A stretch of 64,000 bases of DNA, from NCBI GenBank assembly GCA_004352715.1, contig SCFE01000001.1:6323986-6387985 (forward strand), read 5' to 3'. This stretch comes from Hofstenia miamia. Lineage: Eukaryota; Xenacoelomorpha; Acoela. The translations under genes and the position numbers were made by a program. The first letter of the stretch is position 1. Each line of letters opens with the position of its first letter. This document shows positions 11,024 through 23,673 of the stretch, in pieces. The notes below the pieces were generated by a model. The model was given only the letters and a program-made list of their open reading frames with translations, ran no database searches and was not told the DNA's origin.

Positions 11024-13567
11024 ATGCTTACGTGTTGCTCGGTAATCCTTGTGCTGCACATTTCCAAAGTGCTTACACAAGAGTTTTACCACTTTAATTC
11101 TTCATGTGTGTCTGCGGATGGCAATCCCATACAATGTGATCCTGATTTCATTGATGCAGCATCGCAAGCCACTATTACTGTATGTGTAATTCTATTTATT
11201 ATCATTCAAATTAATCCATCTTGAGAAATATGTTAACAATGCTACTATTATGTGCTTCATACAAAATTATGCAAAACATGTGATTCGATTACAATTAATA
11301 CAGTCAGAAACTTTCCACAAATTACAGTCTATGTTGAATTAAAACAGCATATTTTCTGAAAACAGCTAAAATATTGTCAAGTTTTTTTATTAAAAATAAA
11401 TATTATTGAAAAAAGTAGTAAGCCTTTAAATGTCTATAGAAAACGTATACAATTTGTAAAAATTGTTAAAATATTTTTTCCGTTTGTAATTTCGAATATA
11501 TAGTAAATATTATATTTTTGAGAACACATTTGATAATATAATTTTTCATAAATTCTTGCATTTATAAAATATTCTCAATTCAACCAGAAAACCAGTCTAT
11601 TTCCAGTGAATTAATGTATTTTGAAAAAGTTGTCATTTAAACTAATATAATGAATGTTTGGTATGTCTAGTGAATAGAGTGAATAGAAAATATATTAATA
11701 AATCGAATTTCTATGTTGGGTAATTCTTATCATGGAATTAATATTGCTGCACCCAGAAATATCTCTATTCATATCTATAAATTAAAATGTAGAATGTTTT
11801 TTACTTTTTGTTTTCAATGAAAGTATGGTGGATAATGGAAAAACAATTTCTTAACTCGGGTTAGTCATTATATGCCATAGTTTTCTCTAAAACTAATCTT
11901 AGCTTTTTTATATTAAAGACTATCAATTAATCAATTCCTTACTAGTTTTACTTAATATAATTTTGAAAATATATTTTTGCTTATATAATATAATATATTG
12001 CATAATATACAAATTTTTTCTAATATATACTTATTCATTTTTGTAGAATTATGATATTCTGCTACAATTGGATTTTCGTTACTTCTTTCTCCTCTATTAA
12101 AAAAGGATTAATATCAATATTTAAAATCTTAAATCACCGGTTTGACTAAATTGCAAAAAACGAAATTTATTCGCTCACTAATACACATTTTTAATTCATT
12201 CCTTGTAAATGTTTCCTCATTAGAAGCATTTTCTCGTCTGGAATAAAAAAAAGATGAGTTCTGACTATGAAATTTTTTGTTTATCAAGAGCGTATCCAGA
12301 CATTTCTGATGGGGGTTGAGACATCTCAATTTTCATCAAGTTTAGTGTTCAATTACGTGAAAAGTGAAAAACAGTCAAAATAATACAAAAATTGGTCATT
12401 AAAGTGCATTTTATCACATTGGTTTTTAGCTTTTTACAATTTTTAAACCAAAAAAATTAATGTTGAAAGCCTGAAAGGGGACATTTCCTCATAGGCCACT
12501 AGTGTTTGTGTTCCATTTAAATAATTTTTTGTCTAATACCTAGCTATATATCTTTTGAGAATGATTTTGCATGCCAGTTATAAACCAAGAACAGTTTACT
12601 GTATTTAAATTTTTTTTAAGAAAATGAAACGTTATTGTACATTTCTTTAGGCCACCAGTACATGCGGATCACCCGTTAACACATACTACACTTTGGTAAG
12701 CAAGGGAGAAAATCAGAATGATCCCAAACTACGTCATAAATGTGACGCTGCAAAGCGGGGATTGCGCCATCCTCCAGAATTTATGATAGACAATTTTCCA
12801 AGTGGTACAGACGTTACATATTGGATGAGCAGGACAATGTTTCAATATGTTCACGGAGAAATTGTGAATATTACTTTAGACTTAGGTAAATTTTCCAATT
12901 TATTTCATACAAAAGTAGTTATTTAGGGGCTGTATTTGATGTTTCACATGTTAGCTTAAAGTTCTACTCTCCGCGACCTGAAAGCATGGCAATTTTTAAG
13001 AAAATTAAACCTGATGACGATTGGAAAACGTGGCAGTATTTTAGTGATTCGTGCGTTAAAACTTTTCAAACTTCAAGGGGGTACAACTTAAAGTTAGATT
13101 TTATTATCTTATGAAATTGATGTTTTTAGGACTTACGTCCCAAAAAACAATGAAGCGAAAGTTTTGTGTATCGATAAATACAGTTCAATGGTACCTATTC
13201 AAGGTGGGGACGTTTTATTCTCTACTTTGGAATACAGACCAAGTCGAGCTAACTATCTTCAAAATGAGCAATTACAGGTTCATTTTAACAATTTAAATTT
13301 AGTAGAAATTATTATCTATGGATTTGAGCAGATCAATGTTGGAAAAAACATACAAAACATTACAATGTTCGTCACTATGAAAAATTCATGAAAATTTTAT
13401 CAATTAAATTAAAAAAATTTGACAACAACCAGTCAAAGTTTACATCAAAAATCATTCATAATTGTGTACCTACATTGCGAACAAAAAACGAACTTCGGGC
13501 GGTTGATTGTTGTTTGATATATTTAAAAATTTTCAATTTAAGTTTAGGACATTTAGGCGGTTCCATC

Positions 13568-13598
<31 letters not shown>

Positions 13599-14183
13599 AT
13601 GCAGCTGCTTAATAGTATAATAAAAGGGATCAGTCACAGGCAATAAGGTCTTTTTTGGATGGGTAGGTTATTGAAAATTAATTTTTTTTTTTGCTTGATT
13701 TGGAAAGAGTCAAGAATTACTTATGAAGAAATTATAAAGTATTGGTAAAATGTGCTCTTAGATATAAGATTTTCTTTACACTTGTAGTTTTCTGTCAGTC
13801 CAAAATTGTATTTACTTCTTGTTAATGCAAAATTTGAACAATCTCTGCATAAAATAACATATAAAAACGACGGATTTCCAAGAAAATATTTTTTCTTGAG
13901 AATATATAACATATGTGTATCATTCTGATTTTTGGAATAAAATCAATAACAGTTCAACTCATTGTGTCAATTTTTATACAGTTTTATGTAGTTTTATTAG
14001 CTCTCCTAAGGTCTAAGCCTACACGTAAGCATTAAATCAATTAATTCATTAAGAATTTATTAAATGTAACCAATAAATATATTTTCACTCCTTTGTTCAA
14101 ATTCTTCACACATTTATAATACATGAATTTGGAATTTCGATTCACTGGATATTCAATAAAAATTTGTATGGGGTGCAACTTGC

Positions 14184-14218
<35 letters not shown>

Positions 14219-15381
14219 TTATTTATTTATTTATTTATTTATATAAGTTTTATTTCAATTTAATTATACAGATTTTGCCGCATTATTTATTGTTATTTCT
14301 ATTTAGGAATGGGTTAAGGCCCGTTTTGTTCAAATTCGTCTATACAAACTGAACACTTTCGGAAATCTGCAGAAAACAGCCACAAACATAAAGCATGCTT
14401 ATTACTATGCAATAAGTGATTTGTCGATTGGTGGAAAGTAATTTTTAACTTTATAGCATGCATGTATACTTTTGTGTAAATGTATATCTTATTCAATAAT
14501 AAATCAATTTTATCTTTAACTAATCGAAGATACCTTAATAGTTTTGGTCACAAATTAATATAAATATAGAGACAACGGACAATGCTTCATTGTAGTTGGA
14601 GTTTCATTTACTTTATCACTTCTCTGGATTATTACTTTCATAAAACTACACATAACTATGACGTTATTTTTGCTTAATATTCATTAACCGCTAATTGTTT
14701 TGGAGCACTTGAAATTCACGATTGTACAAGACATTTTTGAAAGTCTCTTACAGTATAAAATTTAGATGTGCATGCAACGGGCACGCAGGAAGATGTATTC
14801 AGTCAACCGAAATTGGAAAACCTAAACTGAAATGCGACTGCCAGCATCACACAGGTGGACCTGATTGCTCAAAGTGTTTNTTTTTTTTTTGCTTGATTTG
14901 GAAAGAGTCAAGAATTACTTATGAAGAAATTATAAAGTATTGGTAAAATGTGCTCTTAGATATAAGATTTTCTTTACACTTGTAGTTTTCTGTCAGTCCA
15001 AAATTGTATTTACTTCTTGTTAATGCAAAATTTGAACAATCTCTGCATAAAATAACATATAAAAACGACGGATTTCCAAGAAAATATTTTTTCTTGAGAA
15101 TATATAACATATGTGTATCATTCTGATTTTTGGAATAAAATCAATAACAGTTCAACTCATTGTGTCAATTTTTATACAGTTTTATGTAGTTTTATTAGCT
15201 CTCCTAAGGTCTAAGCCTACACGTAAGCATTAAATCAATTAATTCATTAAGAATTTATTAAATGTAACCAATAAATATATTTTCACTCCTTTGTTCAAAT
15301 TCTTCACACATTTATAATACATGAATTTGGAATTTCGATTCACTGGATATTCAATAAAAATTTGTATGGGGTGCAACTTGC

Positions 15382-15416
<35 letters not shown>

Positions 15417-15635
15417 TTATTTATTTATTTATTTATTTATATAAGTTTTATTTCAATTTAATTATACAGATTTTGCCGCATTATTTATTGTTATTTCTAT
15501 TTAGGAATGGGTTAAGGCCCGTTTTGTTCAAATTCGTCTATACAAACTGAACACTTTCGGAAATCTGCAGAAAACAGCCACAAACATAAAGCATGCTTAT
15601 TACTATGCAATAAGTGATTTGTCGATTGGTGGAAA
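11024..15635 (+). CDS. LAMC1: Laminin gamma exons 1-5: signal peptide and LN domain
   Basis: Exon 1 encodes [19 protein letters not shown], a signal peptide with a short hydrophobic core, then CDPDFIDAA as at the start of gamma LN domains. Exons 2-5 carry the laminin N-terminal polymerisation domain: [33 protein letters not shown] and [13 protein letters not shown], all close to gamma1. Introns 2 and 3 are only 41 bp (12886-12926) and 49 bp (13081-13129). The exon 4 donor is the weak GTTCAT. Exon 5 exists twice (14307-14437 and 15505-15635), identical, because of the 1.2-kb duplication. Only the second copy is followed by a complete exon 6. Confidence 0.93.
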
Positions 15636-18600
15636 GTAATTTTTAACTTTATAGCATGCATGTATACTTTTGTGTAAATGTATATCTTATTCAATAATAA
15701 ATCAATTTTATCTTTAACTAATCGAAGATACCTTAATAGTTTTGGTCACAAATTAATATAAATATAGAGACAACGGACAATGCTTCATTGTAGTTGGAGT
15801 TTCATTTACTTTATCACTTCTCTGGATTATTACTTTCATAAAACTACACATAACTATGACGTTATTTTTGCTTAATATTCATTAACCGCTAATTGTTTTG
15901 GAGCACTTGAAATTCACGATTGTACAAGACATTTTTGAAAGTCTCTTACAGTATAAAATTTAGATGTGCATGCAACGGGCACGCAGGAAGATGTATTCAG
16001 TCAACCGAAATTGGAAAACCTAAACTGAAATGCGACTGCCAGCATCACACAGGTGGACCTGATTGCTCAAAGTGTTTGCCATTGTATAATAATCGCCCAT
16101 GGAAAGCAGCAACTGCCGAAAATGTATTTCCTTGTGAAAGTATGCCATTATTAACAATTGAAAATTTCACTATATGGTATTTTAGCGGAGAGTTTTATTA
16201 TTCCGATTGTTTTTATTTAGAATGCAATTGTAATGGACTAGCAAAGGAGTGCGTTTATGATGAGACTCTACGGATGGGACGCTGCTTAAACTGCTTACGA
16301 AATACTGCAGGAGTTAGATGCGAACGATGCGCAGACAATGCATACAAAAATCCCTACACAGACGAATGCATTCTCTGTAAATGCAATGAGCTGGGTAAAT
16401 ATTGGCAAAATGTACATAATTGAATACTTGATCTTGAGAGCTATTCTAACATACTTTATTCTGAGTGTGATGGATTTATCAAGACCTACATTGCTTGATA
16501 TTTTGTGGTGGGAAATACAAATTTTCATTCTAGTTAGTCCACAATTCTTTTATTGAATCTAAGTTTTGATTCAGAAATTGTTTGTGCAAGAAAATATTGT
16601 TTGCTGATGGCAAGAATTATTATTATTTATCCATGAACTTGTAGAACTCTACAATATTAGATACTGATGAAATAAAAAAACTCTGTGTCTATATTTTTCA
16701 GAATCAACATTCTAAATACCCTGTGATCTCTAGCGACCCGAACACTATACAATGCATGTATTTTTTTTACAGTTTAATTGTTTTACCATTCTACATCTTT
16801 ATCTGTTAGTAATGTACATCTTAGAAGTTAAGACAGTAAGAAAAACTGAGTATTATATTAAGGTGTAATTATTGCACGTTTGTGGTCTGGTATTTAGAGG
16901 GTTAATAAGAAACTGCTGATATAAAATGCAAAATCACTTATTGCGGCTCTCATATCAATTTAGTATGCATATCTTAGGTAGTGTATTCACCACATGTACA
17001 AATGGTGTTTGTCAGTGCAGACCTGGAGTGATTGGTGATAAATGTGATCGTTGTGAAAAGAATTTCCACAGTCTCTCGAAAACTGGTTGCAAGTACCATT
17101 TTCTTAGTTTTCAATTTACAAAATATTTTATTTGTATATCCCGTTTTTACAGCAATTGCATATTAGAATAATGAATTTTTGTGTTCCCTACATATTGTTA
17201 ATGTAATATGTATAGTAATTTGCCCTTTTAAGCAAAGTGTATTGTAAACGTATTTTAGTAAAGATTTTAGACAATTCGTATTGGGCAACGGTAAATGGAA
17301 GTTTTTAGACCTTGTGATTGTGATACAAGTGGCTCAATTTTTCAGAACTCGAATGCTGAATGTGATCCAATCACTGGAGCATGCAATTGCAAGAAAAATG
17401 TCGTTGGAAGAAGTTGCAATGTGTAAGATTTCTTAACAATATTTATAAAACAAAATTCAATAGACATTTATCATGAAAGCTTCATTTTTCATTTTGTTTG
17501 TTATTCAAATCCAAAAATACATTATGAATTAATAATTTACATTATATATTTAGGGGTATGAATTAATTTCATTTGGGATTACGCAGCTAAAGCATCTTTT
17601 AGGTGTAAACCAGGTTATTACAACCTCCAGAAAAACAGTGATGAGGGCTGTCAACGTTGTTTTTGCTTCGGACATGGTTCCAATTGCTCTACAGCAACTG
17701 GATTTCGAAAGACAGTTCTAGACTTTACATCTCTCAAAGGTACAATTAATTTACATTTTGCAGTTTCTCCTTAAAATGGATTTGAAGTCCGACAATTTTA
17801 GAAGAAATTATCTGTGGCTGTTTGATTTTAAAAGCTCCAAAACCAAGCAAAAATTTGGGCTATTGACTTTGATATATCAAGAAAAACGAGGAGATCATAA
17901 TATTTATAATATATATTATAGAACTCCTAAGGCTAATTAGGAACTAGCAATTTTTAGAGGTGTGTTTTTTAAAACAATTTTTTAAGAATTATTGCAAAAT
18001 AATGAAAAAATTCAACGTGACTTTCTGAAGAAGCGCGTGTCATACGTGCTCATTGGTTGAGCTGTAGGGAAATGTATGTGCAGTGTGCGTGAATAGTTCT
18101 GTATCTTCCACCAAAGAGAAATACAATTTTCTGGTTGCTGAACACAAGCGAAGTATTTAAATGCATATATGCTTCGTCGTAGAAAATATTGGGTAGGAGT
18201 ACTCAGAATTATCTCTTTTCTCGGCCCTTTAAAGCTTAAGGCGTTGATTTGTAGCAACTGCTGGTGCCATAGCTGAGCATGCATTTCAGGGGGGGCCAAA
18301 TCATTGTAGAATGTACTGCGAAACTAAATTTTGAGTCCAAAATATTGTATGAAAGAAATAGTAAGTTGCTGTCATTTGTTTGGATGAATGACGATGTGGT
18401 TATGCATACACTCTAGAAGTAGCATTTGAAGCAACTCTAGACTGTGATCCAGAGAGCGGTGTCATCAACTTATTTCAGTCTGTCAGTGTGTGATAAATGC
18501 AAGTCATTAATGTATACTACAAAAAGCCAGAAGCACAATTTGGTGCCTTGCAGCTTCGGCATTTATCTGTTTCCAAAACGACACTGATCTATTAGGTGGC

Positions 18601-20138
18601 TGAACACTGAACTAAGTTAATAAAGAAAAATGCTATCAAATTTAGGCTTTGTCTACTAATATTGATACCTTTGAACTTTTTGACAAGAATTTTGTGATCA
18701 ACTTATTTAAATGTGCAAGAATTTGTCTGGTTAATTGAGATGTTGGAGCCACTTATGTAATACACTGATCTCTCCAAATTGACTGCAGTCAAGTGGTTTC
18801 CATATAAGACATCTTCAATTATTTTAGAAATCTAATGAGTTATAGAAATAGTTCTTATATCAGAGACAGTAGATTCAATGAGATTCCGTTTTTCAATGCG
18901 CACAACTTCAGCCACCATAAAAGTTGTAGAACGGTCTTATGAAGTAGGGAGTTATTTATAAGTATCGATATAGGTAGAGCTAGTTCTGGAGTGTACCTGT
19001 ATAAACCTCATATAATTATGAGTCACATCTAGATTTAGAGATTTGCCCTGATTTGCAGATAAACCAACAAGTTTCTTCATTCTCCTCCACCAATTTCTGA
19101 TATTTACTTTATTTAGGAGATTCCAATGATTTTTATAATATTGCTCTTTTCAGGCTTTTATTTACAGCTGTCTAAGTTCAGAAATATTAGGACTTACAAG
19201 AGTCCTTTTCCTTTTATTATTTGGACTGACGTTAACCGATTGATACGGAAAGGGATTAAATTATTCATATAGAATCAGCAAAATGGGACCATGCCTCTGG
19301 GAACGTAGTAATAGAAGCAAAGAATTTTCTCCAGCTGAACTCACTGAGTAATTTGCCGAAAGCCAATTTGTTGCCAAAAGATTTATAAGGAATCCACTTA
19401 AAGTTTCTTGATTTGATGTTGTCGGTGTAGGCCTTAAGCTCTATAGATAGGTGATTGCAACCATACACATTGCACAAATGAACAGCTTCTTGGAAGAAAG
19501 CTTTACAGTATGTGAAAATTCTTTCCCGTATATCGGAAAGTCAACTAGTTGGGACATTTGCAATTCCCTGTACAGAAAGTCAATTTTCAGTTCATTAAAA
19601 GTGCCTGTCAATAAAACAGCATCATGGAAATCACAGTTCCAGGCACTTAAAAAGATAGAAGTTCAATAAGGATTCCCATGATTTCTGCTCTAAAAAGGAT
19701 GATACAATACAATAGGTGTTTTTGACATTATAGAGACCATATACATTTAATATTATCAGCATTGCCTTTTCTGAATGGGTACGAATCTATGACAGAGCAG
19801 ATCAATCCTGATATAACCAATCCTGAATATAAATAATTATGCCTACGACCTACACGGTCACATCGAAAAAAGCGATAGCCTTCTATATTCAGGGCAGAAT
19901 CAAGATTTAACGCTTAAATGAGTTTCTGTAGAGAGCAGCACACTTGCTAAGTTTTTAAATATACCCATTTTAGTGACATCCATCTTAAATATTATTGATT
20001 AAATGAGACTTGGCACAATGTTATTTAGAGATTGTATCTGAAACAATTTTACTGTTCACTCATATCCTACTTCAATAAGTTACAAAATGTGGGGATACTT
20101 TTGAGACTAAGTTCTTTCCACCCAAATTCCACTTTATA

Positions 20139-20170
<32 letters not shown>

Positions 20171-23100
20171 CTAACCTATGCATTTTTAAAAGTTGAGTGA
20201 AGTACAATTTTACTTCATATTTTAATTATTTACTTTTCTAAATCTTATTTATTGATTTAATTGCAAGGCCAAAATAAATTAAATATGGGGTTTTCGCTTA
20301 ATCCATAATGAAGTAGTATCAAGTAAAATTGTATTTAATGTTTTGCAATTGCGAACAGAGATTCCTAAAGTTTGTATTTTTCATTTATTGGAATTCACTA
20401 ACTAAAATCCATATACAATACATAAAATATAAAAGGTTTTCATAATTTCATGTTTATGACTGTTTATTATACAAATTTTCACTTTACTTAGATTGGGCCG
20501 CTGAGACTTTCGCAGGATCAAAGTGTGAAGTAGAATACACTCAAGATGGAATTTCAATTTCTACAAAGTCCCCTTGCTACAATGACAATTTTTATTTCAA
20601 AGTTCCAGGTTAACTTTTAATTATTTTGAAATCTGGAGGCGTTATTATATTTACTATTATTCCAACAAAAATATTGTTTTGATATGATTAAATTCGTAAT
20701 TACAAAACATCATAATAATTGACTACATACTAAATTTGACTGAAGTGCTAATACAGGGGCTCTTTGAGTAAATTATTTTTTAATACGTTGCTTATTATAT
20801 CAAAATTCTAAAAAAATTATTTGCTTTATTCTTAGCCTAATATCATATTACATTATCTCATACTGTCATATAAGTGCTTGTACCATGCAGTATGTATGTA
20901 GGCCTAATCAAAACATTATTGCACAAGTTTCATTTCAAAGCTATAGTCACTTTGGAAGCTTAAATGTATGTGAGGCATTCTAAGAATGGTATGCACTAGG
21001 TCTAGACAATGTTTCCTATTTGATTTGAATTTTTTAAAATTTTATTACATAATTTAACACAAAAATAAAATCTGATTAATTGTATTTATGTTGATTTATT
21101 GACAAATATCTAGAAGATGATGCTTAAATTTCAAAGCTTTTTTGTTATTGTTTTATTTTAAAATGCTTTGTAGTACTATTAGTAGTAAATTTAGATAAAC
21201 TGCTTGGAAATCATCTAAACAGTTATGGCATGCACTTAAGTTTCGATTCAAAATTCCATCGTCCTATGAACAGTAGCACGCTGGATTTACTTATTGAAGG
21301 CTCCAATAAGTACATGTTTATTGAATACACCGCTCAAAACAATCCTATCAAAAACCATTCCTCAATTACCTCATTCCAATATATGTAAGTTCTTATAATT
21401 TTAATTTTGCAGAAACCATTTTTAGTAAAATTTTAATCAAGTTTGGCTAATATTTAAGCTTTTAAATAGATTAAGAAACTAATATATAATGTTTTGACTA
21501 CAAACATGGTTCAGGCAAAATCAGTGATAGCGACATTATCTAAGGCAATGTCAATGGTGTCGTCCACGGCATTTCATAAGGGGTCTAGACATTTTATGCA
21601 ATCCCGCTTGCCATATACCGCTATTTCAAACAAAATTTTGTAAGAAAATCATTTAAAAAATTTCCGTATTTAATTATCCAAATAATAAACACAATAACTC
21701 ATTTTTTTACTAGATAATACATATTAGAAAAGTTAATGCAGGATATAATTTTACTATAAAAATTATATTTGACAGCTTCTACCAATAGTAGTTTTAACTA
21801 CATCTTCAACATTTTCTAGAAGGTTATAAATGATAAAAACTTATAAAAGCAAATTTTTTCTCAACCAGTAATAATATTGTAGAGAAGATTGTTCAAAATA
21901 TTGATGTATTCGACTCTTAAAAACAGATTTTTGAACATTTAATGAGCCAAGTCATTTTTTTAAAAATTTTCCCTGGCTAATTTTTTTCATTGGATAGCGA
22001 CAATGTAGTTTTAGCTGCAATAAGTGAGCTGTGATTATATTAATTTATAGAAAAAATCATAGTAACACGGAGTTGTCCTTTGGACGTTTTTAAGTTAACC
22101 TCAATACCTGTCCGATTATGGACACAAAAACGACATGGTTTACTAATAAAACATTGTTCATGATTTACCATAACCCCTCTCAAATGGACACTAAGACTAA
22201 TAAATTTTATAAAGACGTCCTTCATAAACAAAATTTTGACACTATAGGGTCACGTTTATAAAAATTTTTTATATATTTGATATTCTATTATTGATACAAC
22301 CATACATCTATTCGCATTTTATTATTATTGACATCTTACAGTATTGTTGAAACCTAAAATATATATTTGCATAAATTATTCTAAACTGTGTAAAACATTT
22401 ATGTTCACAATTAATACGTCGTAAACTTAAAATAAATGGATTAATTTTTGAAATCATAAATTTTCTTTTCAACATTATGTGACATTTTTAAGAAAAATAA
22501 TTAAACTTTGCTTAGAAACATTAATATTTTTAAGAAGAATACTTTATTTCATGTGAAATGCTTTTATCAAATCATGAATAATGTATTTGTTAACTAATCA
22601 TGTCGTGTTTGTGTCCATCTGGCCGACAGATAATGGCTATGCATGTATATGTGACTTATAGTTGTCCAAAAGATAGCTTCTTATTATTAAGGAATGTGCG
22701 TAACAAAAATTACAAAACCCGTGTGCTATTAGTAAATAGGAATGTTTACAAAACCAAATGTGTATATACACCTGCCAACTAAAGGGGGTGCTATACTGAC
22801 GATTTTTGTACAAATTTTTATCAGGATTTTTGTGTGCTAGACTGCAGATTTTCCTCCAAATTTTTATCAGGATTTTTGTGTGCTACATTGTGGATTTTTG
22901 TTTAAATAAAAATCTGAACAAAAGTTTTGACAAAACTCGTTAGCATAGCAACCCCTAAAGCTGAATAACTAATGCACATAACACACAAAATAATAATGAC
23001 TGAAAAAAACAATCAAAAACTAAATGAGGAAGTACTTACAATAAAAGAGATAAAAGAAGCAAACAAAAAAGTAATAAACAATATCATACAGTAAATCTGA

Positions 23101-23627
23101 ATAGACTTAAACTGATGTATCATAAAAGGGATAAATTGGTGTATTCGAATAGTAAGTATGCAAAGAATTTCTAGGAAATTTCTTGTTTGAGGAAGAATAG
23201 TTGATATTGTTAGCCAATAAACTTTCATCTACAATTTTTTATAAATGATAATCTCAGTATTTGCTAATTTTTATTTGCACTTTGCCCTTTTATAGTGCGG
23301 AAAGTTTAGAACATTCGAATTTAAGAGGCACATTGTTGGAGCATTCAAACTTTCATAGTTATCAATTGAAGCGCTATTGAAGTTTACTCTATTAGTGCAT
23401 AAACAAATTTTACTATGTAATTCATATTTTCGCAATGACTCAAATTCCAAAAAATTTTTATTTTTGTTGTTTTTATACAATTGATGGAACATTCCTGCCC
23501 CCGCGATTTTCCCCATTGAATGTAATTTGTTTTACTAAAGCAGTAGCGATTAATCGGTCCAAAATTAATCCAATTCCTAGATTAATTAATGTTTAATCGA
23601 AAAATCTAATCGATGAATTTTCTATTC

Positions 23628-23673
<46 letters not shown>

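Noticed and set aside
14307-14879. First copies of laminin exons 5 and 6 as extra, functional exons
   Set aside because: They are identical to the second copies, exon 6 is cut by the N, and using both would repeat part of the LN domain.
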